64,000 nt of DNA from Onchocerca volvulus. Lineage: Eukaryota; Nematoda; Chromadorea; Rhabditida; Onchocercidae. The position numbers were made by a program, and so were the translations under genes. The stretch's first letter is position 1, and each line of letters starts with the position of its first letter. The notes beneath the pieces are model-generated. The model was not told the DNA's origin. It was given only the letters and a program-made list of their open reading frames with translations, and did no database searches. The stretch spans positions 7,500,888 to 7,564,887 of the forward strand of contig HG738138.1 of the NCBI GenBank assembly GCA_000499405.2. The letters run 5' to 3'. This document shows, piece by piece, positions 1-14,300 of the stretch.

Positions 1-400
1 TGTTCGGGCAGTAAACCACAAATAAAAAAAAATTTAAACTTTCTCTAACGAACATGTGTTTTTCAAAAATTTTTTATTTAAAAGTTAAATTTTTGAACAT
101 ATAATTTTCATTCCGTTGTAAAAATGACAGTTAAAATATCCGTTGTACTAATAGTTCGCGAAAAAAAAATTGCCTAAATTTGCAAAAATTAATAGAAGGG
201 AAAACAAATGAATATTAGGTATTACATGTAGACAGTTTCTTCCCATACTTCAGCAAAACTTTGCAGTGGATAAGAGAAAGAATAAGAGAAGATGAAGATT
301 ATAATTCCGCGAAGCATCGGGTAGAAGTCATCTTCTGTTTCCTACAAGATCTTTTTCGGAAACTTCAAAATTATCTGCTTTAGGCAAGCATTGCGCTATA

Positions 401-2842
401 TTATATTCCGAAAGCAACTTCTTTCTGAAATAGATATTCAGAATCATTCTCAATAAAAACCATAGAAATATCCACATAATATTCTTTTTCAGGGTTCAGG
501 CTAAAGTAAAGATAAGGTGAAATAGTATTGTTCAAAAGATTGCTAGTATCAAATAATAGAACAAATTTATTTTCCTTATTGGAAAAGAAGTATTTTTGCG
601 CGTTTTTTGGAGTAGCAAAAAAAAAAATAAAGGGAGTGAGGTTTTTCTTTGAAATCGACAAAAAAAAAAAAAAAAAAAAAAAGTGTAATGAGGACGATAT
701 TTCCATGTACCATGAATACCTCACTGATTTAATTTCTGTATAAGCTCTGATCTTTTCACGAAGCGCGGAAACAAAGAATCACTAGAAATTATATGATACA
801 TTTGTTCCTGTCCATTGATTAACGTAAGACTCACTCATCGACTTAGCTACAAACAACATCTGATAATAAAAGAAATACGTATGCGTCGATAGTGAATATC
901 CAAAACTTAAGCTCTAATTTCCACTCCAATACTTCAACCCTATCATGCCGCTCTTTTTAACCATTATAACTCCTTATTTCCTCCAATGAACAATAACAGA
1001 AAAGATAGATCTTATCTGAGACTTAAGGCCTTCGAGAAAGGAATATCATTTTCACATCACCAAATAATATCCCATACTTACAAGTAACTGTATAATTGTC
1101 TTAACTGACGAGAAATTTTTAGCCTCATCCAGAGAAGTTGAAAACTTGAGTCATTCAAGCATGTAGCTGGCTGGCTTAGATGGAAATCAAGAGAAAAGAT
1201 AGGAACATTTTTTCCGCTGCTTCCACTTTTCAGTTCAAGCATTATGTTCACGCATTTTTCTAACCTCGAATGCAACTTGAAAAATGGTAAATTTGCGTCT
1301 TTTTCTGCAAAATTGTGAGGACCTTCTTTTTTCTTTTTATCACTGCCGAATATATGCCCGCCCGATTGCTCCTCTTCCAACTGTCTAGTAAATGACCATT
1401 TTCATACCAAAATGACCTTGAAATTCGAAATCTATTAAATATATATGAAAAAAAAAAAAAAAAAAGCATATAGAAAAGCTTTTCCAGTGCAACACTCTTG
1501 AAATCACAATCTCCACTTCACGCTCTGAAAACAGTTAAGTTTCTACATTTCATATATTCTTACTCATTGATGCAAGTGCAATTTTTTCTTTAAATCAACA
1601 TTTGGTAAAAATCCGCACACAATGTTATTCAAGTAAATAAGAACTATCAAGTTCGGGAATGAGAATCCGATCACCAAGTGTCAAGGATGGTAACTGAATC
1701 GGAATCCATAAACTTTTTAAAAAAGTGAATCGATATTTCGATTCCTGATTGTTACTCAAATCATGTATCTAAATATTGCAAACAGAGGAAATTCATTGCT
1801 TCGCAGTTATCATAGGAAAGTTTTGCAGGCTTTTCTACTTTTATCCTAGCTGTAGAGACAAACTTGAAGAAGAGATGAAACTGAAGGAGGAGAGAATTTA
1901 CTCTCTCTCTCTCTCTTATGCTATTAAGTAGTTGGCAATTCTATCAACAGAACAGAAAAGAAAGTGTGGAACCGCTGGAATGAAGAAGAGTGTCAAAAGC
2001 AAATCACCTCTCCATACTATGAATTAGTTAGAATTTAAAAAGATGAGATGTGTGATAGCAAGCATTCATCTGTACAACCAAACATATCCTCTGTTTCCAT
2101 CCCACATTCTGAATATCGCTTCTGAAGAAAACTTCAGCATTTCTCCAAAGTAATAACTCTCTTTATTCCAGCTGATGATTCATATCTTTGTTGTGGGATC
2201 TAGCATTTTGCATTGTTAACAAACAACTCAAGAAGTGGATCCGTACTTATAACTTTCTTATTTTTGAATACTATCATTTGTTTCGTATGCGAAAATATAA
2301 TGTCGTAAGTTCCCTGTAGATTAAATTTTTTCTGAGCTACCTGATACACGCCGTTTCTCTTTAATGAATCATTTTTTTCGAATATAAATTTCATCAGGAA
2401 GACTTCTAGAAGAAAACTTTCTCATTTCACTTAGATATGATATCGGAGATATTTGAGATGCATCAGCACCCACCCAGCACTAGTGAATTCCGAATATAAA
2501 CCAGGTTGTGTGAGAGTTGAGGAAAATGGTTTAACAAGACGATTTTCGTCCTGCTTTGTTGGACTTGTGTTTGAAAAACAACAGAACTAATCAATGAGAA
2601 GCAATAAAAGAGTTCCTGGGGTATAGTGAATAGGTAATTTTCATCAATTTTCAGATAAATGAATCTCATACTTTCATTCTCTGCATTTAAATTCATGCCA
2701 GCAGTTAACGTGCATACTGCATCAAGAAATAAATTTGTGGACAGAAAACAAAGTGTTTAGATAACTTACGAAAACACGAAAAAAATATAGAACTGCACTT
2801 GGACTTCTTCCCGACTCACGTCTGACCAATTGTTTTTATCCT
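401..2842 (-). CDS. Unrecognised multi-exon gene (loose exon cluster)
   Basis: On the minus strand several coding-like stretches with splice signals lie close together, but I could not join them all in phase. From 5' to 3': a strong acceptor at about 2843 (T-rich, ending TTTCAG) opening a stretch that ends at a GTAAGT donor near 2772; an open frame 2715-2463 after a GCAG acceptor; an open frame 2404-2200 after TTCTAG; the well-bounded exon 1380-1082; and a likely last exon 574-401 ending in the stop of ...FQKEVAFGI. No domain, signal peptide or family was recognised. The cluster may be one gene or two, and the first stretch may be 5' UTR or a trans-splice leader acceptor. The sequence just upstream (2.9-3.7 kb) is richer in GC and simple repeats and would be its promoter region. 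Confidence 0.3.
1082..1380 (-). CDS. Internal coding exon, product unknown
   Basis: The best-bounded exon of the cluster at the left edge. It has an acceptor ending ACTAGACAG and a near-perfect donor (TACTT/GTAAGTATGG on the minus strand). It is open throughout (99 codons plus two bases, phase 0 in, phase 2 out). The peptide starts LEEEQSGGHIFGSDKKKKEG and ends WMRLKISRQLRQLYSY. It is hydrophilic at the start and mixed later, with two cysteines and no motif I recognise. Codon use and the strong splice sites argue for a real exon. Its host gene is unidentified. Confidence 0.5.
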
Positions 2843-2893
2843 GAAAAAAATTTGAGAAAAAAAGGGTCAGGGCAAACGATGACAATTCGAATA

Positions 2894-3420
2894 TTACTGC
2901 AGCAGTAGCAGCAGCAGCAGCACTGATGGAAATCGCTGCAAACTGACTTCAAACTGACTGCAAACAACAACAACAACAACGCAGTAATGGCATGCAATAG
3001 TGAAGCGCGAATTAGGGATAATAATGGTGGTGGGGTGGAAGTGTAAGACTAGCAAAGAGTATACCACCGTCCCCAATCATTCGAAATGCAAAACATTGAA
3101 AGATAGCGACGAGTAGTTGGTCGGTTGCGCATGCAGGAATGATTTGTAATTAAAGGAGACTTGAAATCAAAAATTATTAGTAAACATCCAAAACACGAAG
3201 TGTTCCTGAATCGAACTGAACTGCATCAGGTTGCATGAGTGTAGCATGCAATTACGACAGCACGACATTCGATAGCATCACAGCGGAACGCTTATCCCTC
3301 CCCATCTGCAGCACCCACTGCGTACATTACCTCCATGCAAAATGCAGCAAAGGTAAAATTTAGCATGTGTATATGTGTGTGTGTGTGTATCTATCTATCT
3401 ATTTGTCTGTCTGTGAATGC
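2894..3420. repeat. Cluster of microsatellites in a putative promoter region
   Basis: A less AT-rich stretch carries a CAG-type run (2899-2923), a CAA run (about 2964-2981) and a GT run followed by ATCT/GTCT repeats (about 3370-3415). GCATGC/TGCATG words recur between 3220 and 3560. No coding frame is convincing here: the short frames on the minus strand follow the repeats. The position, just upstream of the minus-strand exons that begin near 2843, suggests promoter or 5' flank, which is inference. Confidence 0.5.
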
Positions 3421-3699
3421 ATGAGTCAGCACAGCATGCAGCGGGTTACCGAACAATGTACCCTAACCCAACAACGAGACACTGACCCGCTTGTATCGCG
3501 CTCTAGTCGATGATTCGTCATCGATGGTGGTGACAGATGGAGAGGATGACTGCATGCGCGCTCGTCCCTTTTCACATCAGCATGAATTGAAGCACATCCC
3601 GGACTGATCCGATCATTCATCGAACCGGAATATCTCGGCGAGACGACGGGAGAGAGGAGGAGAGAAGGAGAAAGAGGTAGGGAGGTTGTAGTTGTTTTA

Positions 3700-6600
3700 A
3701 GTTTCGGTATTTATCAATGGTGCGGGTATAAATATTAGTAATTAAATTCTTTGATTAATGTTATCTTGTAAAGAAGACTGTAATAGAATAAATAGCAATT
3801 ATAGTGCATGCTGTGTTTGCAGGAGCTATTATTGGTTAATGTGAAAATCGGAAATTAAAAATAAGTAACATCAAAAATAAATAATGATAGATTCAAACAA
3901 TAATAATAATTATTATCTGTTATAATTTTATAATTTAAATAATAATACTTTATTATTTCTGCTTATTATTTATTATTATTATTTATTACTAGCATCTGCA
4001 AAATTTGCGAAGCATTTAATTACTAAAATATTTATATTGCAGTGAAAAGGCCGGAATTTTTCAGCATTTAGTGCATTGATGTAATCACTGCGTCTAATGC
4101 AGCTTTTCTGAATATGTTAACGCATTATCTTCATTCCATTCATACATTTCCTCTGCATTAATTCAGAAACTATTTATTCGCTTTCTCATGCATATTAAGT
4201 CTCCATGAACATCAGAAAGCTAACGCATTGCTGTACGAACTTGTTCCGCAATATTTTGAAAACTTTTGAATGACGTTACAAAATATCATAATATTTTCGA
4301 AGAAAAAGATGAAGGAAATGAACGTTTTTCAAAATAAGGCTTTTTCGAATTTAACCTCAGGAAGAAAGCAGATCAGTTCTAAGACGGACAATGAGACAGA
4401 TCAAATATCCACATGCTTTCTGGAATTTATCTTTACAAATTTTCGAAATTTTTACTCAGCCCATCATAAGACTGACCTCTCTTTAAGAAAAAATGGCCAT
4501 AGAAAGAACTATCCTAGACAGTTTCAAAGAAAAATGGAAATTGCAAAAATTAAACAAGATTCGATTATTACAGCTAACTCTTCTGAAAAATGAAAGAAAG
4601 AAGAAACTCATGTAACTGATATGAACAAGTCCAAGCATACAATAATTGAGAAAATGGAGTGCAGATTATTTATGTACTCTTCAACAGCTCCACTTTACAA
4701 TTTTGCATTACTTCAAAAGACAAACATTTGCGGAAATGAAACAACAAATTTATTTTCAATATTTAGTCTTGAGTTTCTGATAGTCTGGATTATTTCATGC
4801 TTATTAGAGCTTAAATTTAAGGACGTCGTTTTCCAAATCAAGCTAAGAATCCGTCCGCTATAATTTTAATAAAAATGATTTTTTTCAGCAAAAATGATTT
4901 TTAATATAATATGATTTTTAATACGAATTTTTACAAAAAACAGTTTTAAAAAAATTTCAATAAAAATATTTTTTGTAATTGCATTTTTTCTAATTTAAAC
5001 CTTCCCAATACTTTTTTAAAAATCAATATGTCTCAAAATTCATGAATATTTGATGCTACGCCAGAAACTTAGTGCTATGGTTAGTGCTAGAAAACTTTGT
5101 CATTCCGATTCTGCAACTTATTTACAATTCATAAATTAAACTTTCATGAAATATGATTTTATAAATTATAATCTTTATAGCCAAGAGTGTTTTTATAACT
5201 TTTTGATTTTTTTAACCCTTTGATCTATTCAGTGATTTGATCCATTTATAAGCGGCGATTACTTTGGCATTATGCTTTATAATGAATAAATCGAACAGTT
5301 CGCTGCACTGCATATCACATAAGTGTTATTTCTGCAGATAGCACCATTTTTCATTGCTGATGCAACGAAATTTTCAGAAAAAAGTTTAGTTAAATTTTGA
5401 CTTTTTTCCTGGTTTTAGTAGTTAATATGCTTTCTCAATTTAATATCTGTTCTTCTTCCATTTCGATGGCATCCTTTCACAATCATTAGAAACTGATGGC
5501 TTGATAACAGTGGCTGAATAGATTTTCATCCAGTTTTCTCAAATAGTGAAAAATTATGCAAGCTAAATACACTAATCATGAGACAGTAGATTCAATGATT
5601 ATCAACTGATTCACCAAAATGTCGCACCGAAAGAATAAGTTCGTCTATTGGAGCAACCCAAAAAATAAGATATTCCACTACAGTCTTAGAATCTCAGCTT
5701 TTCCCGGGAAGAGTAAGGAATAAAAGAGCATACGTGGAACCAAGAGTCAAATGTGCAAATGTCATAAATAAATTATATTTCAAATTCAATCATTAGTAAG
5801 TCTGTTTAGAGAATGAAATGTCCAAGCACTAAACAATTACCTCATAATTAACCTACGGGTATGAGCTATATGGAGGAAAAAAAAGGCTTTTTCTAAGGCT
5901 GCCAATCGATCGAATCTATAGTTTTTTGAAGCAGAATATTTAAGCTTTTTTCGGATGAAGCTGTAATAAACATAGGCCATCATAAGATGTCTGGCCAAAC
6001 AGGTCTTTAAAACGAAGAAGTAAAGGAAACTAGAAAAGAGCATGCATAATTTTTCCGAAAATAAGAAATATGAAACGAAGCACTTAAAAGGTTAAGATTA
6101 TCAATATGTAGATCTTTGATATTGAGCTTTTCTGCTCATAGTTAGGAATCTTGTATTGGCCAGTAATCGAGTGAGGGAAAAAAAACTTCATTCAAAAAAA
6201 TTGGCTGAGCGTTGTTTTTAGCACAAATATTTTTCAGCTAATTGAGATGAATACAAATTCTAGCTCGAAATTCTGTGTCTTTTTTTTTTCTTTTTTTTTT
6301 TTTTTTTGGATATATCTGCTTTAGGGAGCTCTTTTTGGTAAAAAAAAAGAAATGGAAACTTATTTATTTCTAAACTTAAAGGCACAGTTTTCAATTTGTG
6401 AGTTACATATATTTGCGGTATTATGAAATTTTTCATGAATTGGAATGTTTTAATGGAATTAATAAATTATCAAAATTTTGGATTAATATAAAATGAGGAA
6501 AAAATAAAATAGTTCAGTGTAAAATGAATGCAAATTCAGCAAGCTCTCCACAGGGATTCAAAGCCATTTTGATTTCAATTTATGCAGTGTATCGCCATTT

Positions 6601-8721
6601 AATCTTTTAAAAAAACTTGGTATAAATGATGAGCACGAAAATCTTGCATATTCATGAAATTGAAAATCACAAAAATTGGTATATTTTTTCTTCAAATGCA
6701 AATTTGCTAACATTTAAAGTCAGCATAAATGTGTATTTTTGACAAGTTAAAATGCTTGTTTTCAATTAATTGTTGAGCAAAAGCACATTGCAGGTGAATT
6801 CATGCTCCTTATCTGGAATGCAAATAATTATCAGATTCCAGAACTATCTGATTACCATAATTTCGATTTTCTTCCGATTTATATTTTGATCCTTGTTGAT
6901 TTTATTCAATAATTATTTTTTCGAAAATTGAGTCCTTTCCTGTGCAAAGCGTTATTTTTTAAAGAATACTTGTTTATCGTGTTTCAGAGGGCGCTTTCCA
7001 TGAAAAAAGATAACAAGCTTGTGTAACCGGGTCGAAAAATGAAATGCCTGAAATCTCTGAATTTTTGATTAAGAATCACCAAAATTCAACAAAATTATTT
7101 ATAAGAAAATCTGAAACAAAATGATTGCACTGCCTTATTTTTTACTCTGGCTAGATCTTGACGAAAGATAAGCCAATAACTCGCAGCTGATGAAATGCTA
7201 CCATCTGCTGTCCGAAGATTCAATTTAAGTTGTTCATTGAATGCCATTAGTTGACTATTGATTGCTTGTCAATTTGCTATAACCAAAGATTCATACTAAC
7301 CCTAAGTTCTCAAGCCCAGAATAATCTTCTTTCAGAAACGATACATTCGGAAAATAGTATTTTAGATTTGCGCCAACTTTTTAATCCTGAGTTACACCTC
7401 TGTCTGAAAGTCATGCAGCTCTCTGTATTGAGTGATTGAATAGCCTTAGTAGGACACTTTGCTACATATAAAAGGGAAGTTTTTTGTTCATTACAAAATG
7501 ATAATATAAGTCGGGATGATTTCCTGTTCCTTTTTCATTCTAGAATAGGACATTCTGAAATGAACTCCAAAAGATACGATAGTTTGAGGTTTAGAATAAA
7601 GATCAATAAATATAAAGATGATTTATTTCTTTTAACTTCATATCACAGAATAGTCATATTTGCACATCCGTCATATATTCAATGAAAGATACCCATTATA
7701 CATCATACAATCAATCAAAGTACACACAGTCTCTTTCTGGATAAAAATTCATTTTTCTATTTTGAAGGCAACACTATCTAGGTTTTAAATCAAATTACTT
7801 CAAATTTACATGTGAACATTGTTCTTGTATATACGAAAGTGTAAAGCAAATGGTACTGTACCCATTTCATTAATTTGAATTTATTTTCAAAAAATATCGA
7901 AATCCTGATTCTTGAATTACAAAAAATAAATTCAAAATAATAACAGTTCATAGAAATATGTTAAAAATAACCGAATATTAAAATCTTGATATAGATCAGA
8001 AATTTTAGAAATCTCAATTAACAGCGATAACTTTTATAAACTAAAAAAAAAACTAAATACTTGGAATCCGCTTCCAAACAGCATCATGTGACTCCTTCTA
8101 AACTGAATATTTTCGACATCCCCTTCAGATTTTTCAAATTCCATAAAATTTAACTAACTTGGCAAATTTAAATAATTAAATTACTTCTATATTAAAATAG
8201 AGAATAATCTGATTTTAAATAAATTTTTTATCCATACAGAAACAGAAAGAAAATATCTGGTTAACATTTTCGCCTACACAAAAAGCATTACCAGTAATAT
8301 GTAACATATGCCATAAGTTTATACAAACCTGCTCACTGTTATTGGATTCCGAAAAACAAAAAGCCATTTTCATTAAGATACTTAATTTCGGAAACTCAAT
8401 TCAAACGTCACCTTATAAACAAGATTCTGCTGTACAAAAAGAGAGGAAGAAATAACAGAAGCAGTGATAATAGTATCTTTCAAGAAAACACAGATTTACA
8501 GTTTTTCAGCCTCTTGTTCGAGGAAAACACAGATTTAAATAACAGTAAAACTCAATCAATTTCAATTCATTCGTAATATTCCAAATATGCTAAATTAAAA
8601 AAAAAATACCAATCAAAGAACACCTTCCTTAACAACTAACAGTTAACCAAATGAAAATGAGAAAGTTAATCAAATAAGTCACATGCGGTGTACAGGCAAA
8701 CAATCACAATCAATTACAAAA
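3700..8721. other. Non-coding stretch, no gene seen
   Basis: Very AT-rich sequence with ATT/AAT runs (3890-3990) and homopolymer T/A tracts (for example 6282-6307). Short open frames such as 4270-4593 and 4621-4863 lack splice signals or recognisable peptides and look accidental. It lies upstream of the first exon cluster and beyond the 3' end of the large minus-strand gene that stops at 8722. Confidence 0.5.
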
Positions 8722-9286
8722 TCAATGAAGTAGCATCTGAGCTTTTAACTTACTTATTATCCTATCTTTTTCCACCAGTTCCTTACGCAAAGCATTATTT
8801 TCTTCAAGAAGTCGCTGCATAACATCGCCGTCCTCTATTTTCTGGAATAATAGAATTCCAGAATTTCTCAAATTCACTGATGAGAGTAAACAAAAATAAC
8901 AATCAAAGAAAATTAAAGAAACTTACCACTGGAATCGACTTATTCGTGCTGTCTGCCTCTACTGAATCCTGAAAAAAAAATCCGATTGCCAAATCAGTGA
9001 TGAAGAAAACAATCAATAAAATCAATAAAGACAGTGGACATTCTAACTGAAATTTAAATAAAGGAGTGATGACATGGATGTGTTAATACGACGCTGGTGC
9101 TATCTGAAGAATATCTGAAGAATTGAATCTGTTTTATGACGGGTGATTTTAATTTTATGACAGTTTTTTTAATTATGGAGAGAGTATAAACTCCTGAAAT
9201 GTTTGAATAGGACTATTCTAGTGACCAAAAAATGCAAAATTCAACAAAAAAGGAGAGTGATAATAATATTAATTAATTAATTAATC

Positions 9287-9329
<43 letters not shown>

Positions 9330-11316
9330 TATCATTAATAATAAATTATAATTAATAATTAATAATAAATAATCAATAATTAATAATTAATAGATAATAG
9401 TTAATAATCAATAATTAATAATTGGTAAATAATAATTAATAATTAATCATTAATCATTAATAATAATAATAATGTTAATAATAAACATGCATTTATCAAT
9501 CTTCTCAATTCAAGCAATTGACTTTTTATATACACAACATCATTACACGACGATTCATACATCGCTATACTAGGAAATGCAACCGTCTTATTTTCATTGA
9601 CCAGTGCTTCATCATATCTCTGATTCCTGTAGAAAAACGCTGAATTATTACTTAAATTTCGAATCTGATTGGAAACTATAATAAGATAAAATCGAAATCG
9701 AAATTCTCACTGGCGGCACAATTTTATATTAATTTTGAGTATAATTCATATTAGTTTTGACCAAAATTTCATGAGAAGAAATTTTTTCAGAAATCAGAAC
9801 AATTAAAAAAAGCATAAATGTATTCCTGAATTTTTGTAATGAAGAAATATTAACATATACTACAGCTTTGATTGCCGCAGTAATGCGACATTTTCCAGTG
9901 ATTTTTTATCACTAAAAGAAATCCTTCCTTCAACATGCGAGGCAAACAACTCAGCTTGTATGATTCGACGAGAAAGACTATGGACTTGACTGATTATTTC
10001 CCAAAATATTTTTACTTCAGGTAATAAGAAACATACACCATATAATTTTAGATGTGAAAAGCATTACTGGAAACTTGAACTCCTGAATTTAGGATTTGCC
10101 TAGAAACTAACTTCAAACTATGGTATTACAACAAAAAGAAAATTACGTTTACATAAAATTATTTTTTAAATCACTGATTTATACTTACTGATAAAAGACG
10201 AAAGGACTGTAAAGTGCAGTCGCAATAGAACTAAACTCAAGATTTACTTAGATAAGCTGTTCAATTAAAATACATTATGCTTACTTATAATAAACTGAAA
10301 TTGAATTTGGTGAAGCAACCGGTTCTTGATCATGATCGCGTGGTTGTGGTCGTCGTGAACGAGATCGATTTGCCCTGAAATTCCTGGACAATACATATTC
10401 GACAGGCGTATCAAATTCACAGAACCATTATTTTCAGCTGCAAAGGAACCATTTCCCATCATCCATCAGGTACAACCAATTGGAAGTACAAATATTACCA
10501 TAGCGCCACTCGAGATCTGATGGAACTTATTCTGGATTTCTTGAATATAAATATAAAAGATTTTATGAGACAGTCTTCATGGAATTATAACTTCTGAGTT
10601 CTCTTACTACCTCAAATATAAACTATCCCCCTGATTCATACATATCTCTGAATTCCAGGAAATAGAAAAATAAAAGAAGACGCAATTCTCATATAATGTG
10701 GCTTGGCACTGTATGAATAAAATATGTGAATGGAGAGGTATAGCAGGAAGTTGTTCATGTGAAGCTTGTTTTTTGGAATGTTAATATTGACACAAAATAA
10801 ATTGCGTGAAATTCCAGGGATGTAGTAGGGATATTCGGTGATTAAAATGTAATTACAGCACTTCACAACAGTGTTACAGATAATAGAAAATGTTTATAAA
10901 ATATGTAATTTTTTAATTTATACTCTCTTTAAGTCTTTCTGAGCAAGAAAAAAAAACAATTGAAGTAGATAAAAAGTTTGCTGGAAGAAGTGGGCATTGT
11001 CTTTTGAAAAAGTGTAGAATAGTAATTAGGACTAAATAAGACTATTATACGGACAGTAATAGTATTCTATTCAAGGTTAGGATAAAGAATCTCAGTTGAG
11101 ATTAAAGACTTAAGCTGAATTTATCATAAACCTAAGTCTTTCCATGTCATAATTCCAAACAAAACTTGAGTAAACTCGAAATCAAATTGACGGATACAGC
11201 GTGATAAAGCGTAACCCAGTTTAGCCGTCAAAAAGTATGGGAAGGAAGAAGAGGATAGTCTCATAAGCTCACCTCACCGACTTGATCAGCGTGTTCAGAA
11301 GTAAGCAGTCAGCCAT
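8722..11316 (-). CDS. Short isoform from alternative first exon
   Basis: An ATG at 11316 opens MADCLLLNTLIKSV and reaches an excellent donor (AG/GTGAGC) after 11273 in phase 2. That is exactly the phase needed by the exon at 10374-10285. Joined with 10374-10285, 9626-9536, 8968-8927 and 8841-8722, it encodes a 128-residue protein. It keeps the Arg/Ser stretch and the C-terminal coiled coil but lacks the membrane anchor and the SFIP region. The sequence upstream (11.32-11.52 kb) is GC-richer than its surroundings and contains a GAC/GTC repeat, as expected of a separate promoter or 5' UTR. If real, the gene makes a soluble coiled-coil form from an internal promoter. Confidence 0.5.
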
Positions 11317-14300
11317 CACAGCACAGCCTCACCAGCACCATTCACACAAATCGCTCCACCACAAATATTGAAACAGAAAAGAAGAGAGAGAAGAGGAGGA
11401 AAAAGAGTGTTGTCATCATCGTCGTCGTCGTCGTCGTCGTCAACGTCGTCATTATCATCGTCGTCGCCAACGTCGTCATCATCATCTCCCATTAACTCTT
11501 TTTGCCCGTCTTCCTAGTTGCTGCCTATCCTCACGGAGGAATAAATATTAGGAAGTCTTAGTCTATAAAATATAAAAAGTCTTCCATACTCCAGCTAGTT
11601 GAAGGATCGGAATGAGTTCCATTCAGATTGCTTAAAATCGCCATGAATTGTCAATTTGCTCATATCATTACATTCACATGAAACTTAAACGTTCTGAGGA
11701 GCGAAAATTGTCTCGTTGGTAAATTATTCATTTAATTGAGAGAGAAAGAGAGAGATTAGCACTTATTTAGAGAGCACTTCTCTTTCAAAATTTCGTTGCA
11801 AAATGAAAAATTCCAAGAATGCCTCCATGAATTTTTAAAACATGCTAAAAAAAACCATGCTTCAAAATTCTTTCAAAAATGTTGTTCCAATGCATGTTCC
11901 ACTGAACCTTTTGTACTGATTTAACGTAAAAGAACGACTTTCCCACTATATTCATGAAAAAAAAACCCCATTTAAAAAAAAAAAAAAATAATAATAATTT
12001 TACCGATTCATCATTCTGAATTTTGTCGTTTTCATTTCGTAATCCCTTACAATATAGACATGAATTGATGGGGTTTTTTACAGAATTACAATTCCGTAAG
12101 CTCAACTGTTACGAATAAACTTAGTAAAGTTGGCAAAAAGAGATATACGAATGAATAAAGGACGAAATTCTTTAGACATTAGAACTATCGGCAACTACCC
12201 CTGAGAATGATGCAGTTTGAGATTTCAAGCTCCATTTAACACATTATTTATGTTTTAAGACACTATAAAAATTTCTTATGGCTGATAACACATACGTCAT
12301 CCAGTAGAATAAGAGATACTAGAAGGTCAGAATTTTTATCAATCAAAATCAGACTAAATGGCTATTAGAAATCAATCGAACAGTAGCCATGAGAGATTTT
12401 CTATAATAATTTCTATTATTTTTCATCACATTTTTGGTATTTCAGAATTGCTGTATCAGAATGTTTTTGGAACATCATGTCTTCTGCAATAAGCTTTATA
12501 ATTTGTATAAAATACCCGATGTAATGAACCTTTTTTAAAATGCTATATAAATAACTGCATTCATCACGTTACTTGGCAACCAAAATATTGCACTAATTCA
12601 AAAAAATTTTTTAACCAGAATTGTTACCAGCAGTTCTTTAAATAATATCCTTCGTCTATCACAAATTTGATCGTAATATCACTTGAATCCTATCTAAGCA
12701 TTCCAAGAAAAGCACATTATTCTACGCTGAGTGGCTATATTTCATGAGCATATATTGAAATAAGTATCCAAGAAAGACTAACTTTTGAATGATGGTTGTA
12801 TCGACAAACTGCTCATTCAATTCCGCATCCTTATCTGGAGATTTATCAGGAGAATCTTGAAAACCAGAAGATGTTGTAAATCCAGATGATGTCATAGCAG
12901 TTGGTGAAACGAAATCACTGGAACTATTCCCTGATTTGGCATCATTGTCACAAGAGTAATTGGCAGAAGAATTGTTTGGTAACTTATTATTTGTTCTATT
13001 ATCTGATTGTGCAACATTGATCGTTGTACAGTCATCCCTTAAAGAGAATTTGTGACTTTCTAAATTTTATTGAACATTACGTTGCGAGATTTATTTGTTA
13101 GTCCAGACAAAAAAAAAGTTCGAAAATAACTTGAATTCCTCGACCACGTACTTTCTTTTATTATCTAACGATCCTTTCCTTGTTGCCTTGTCACAGTTAT
13201 GAATCGACTCATGGTTCAAAAAGTGGTTGCTGCAAGCTTCTGAAAAATGCTAAATAAATTATGAAACAAATGGAAAAATTTTCTGAAAATCATTAGAGAC
13301 AAGAAGAAATTCTTCAACTGATAGAAAACTGAATCAGATATTCAATTTTTGTCTGAAAATTTTTCCGCTTATATATTGAATATAGTAACCAATCGTACAC
13401 AGTAGGGTCAAATTTTTTTTGCAGGTTATTATACTTATCAGATTATTACAATAGTTGTAACTTTTGATTATTACAGTTACAAATAGTAGTATTAACATTT
13501 TATGCTATCGGAACCATCACTTCGTTACGAATTTAATTTAGTGATTTGTACCTTTCAATTTCATATGAAATGTAAGCTATTTTGACGTTATATTTTTCAT
13601 CTCATTTCTTGCGATTATTACTGCAAAATCTAGGAAAACTAAAAAACATAATATTACATTTTATGGTTAAAAGATCGAATTGGACGACAAATAAAAATGT
13701 CTGGCATCGATGCCTCAAAATATTTGTTTTGCTGAAAGGAACCTCTCACTGAATTTTTTGACGAGTCAGGGTCCGACGGCTGTGACTCCGTAACCCCATC
13801 TTCCCAACTTTCTTCTCTGCACGTATAATGATTTCTAACCGGAATAAATTTTACCGGGGGTACTTCAACAGCTGGAGAATTTTCAATACAGGATGATTCA
13901 CATTCCGCCAAAGGTGCCTGTAAGAATGGAACATGAAAATGACATGAAATAATATATATAGTAGATTTATGTAGACTAGCGTGAAATTTATCACAAGCTT
14001 ATAGGAATTCCCGAAGTTCATTTTGCAAAATCGATTTCGTAATTAACTGAAAAAAACATTTTAAAAAGGAAGGTACCTGGCCCACTCCGCTACCTGATTT
14101 TCTTGCAGGCAGTCTTCGCGACTGCGTTATATAGAGTGGTATGAAAGATCTTTGTCTACCGGTGCTCCTTGCTTTCATCTGCTCACGATCATTTTTTTGG
14201 TCGGTTTTGTTAGATTGAGATTTCACATTAGGTGTTAAGTAAGCATCTTGTTCTAAAAAAAGAAAAAATCTAACAGATATCAGCATACAATTATAGTGCC

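Noticed and set aside
11411..11487. Poly-Asp coding exon on the minus strand
   Set aside because: No acceptor or in-frame start; better explained as a triplet repeat in promoter or 5' UTR.
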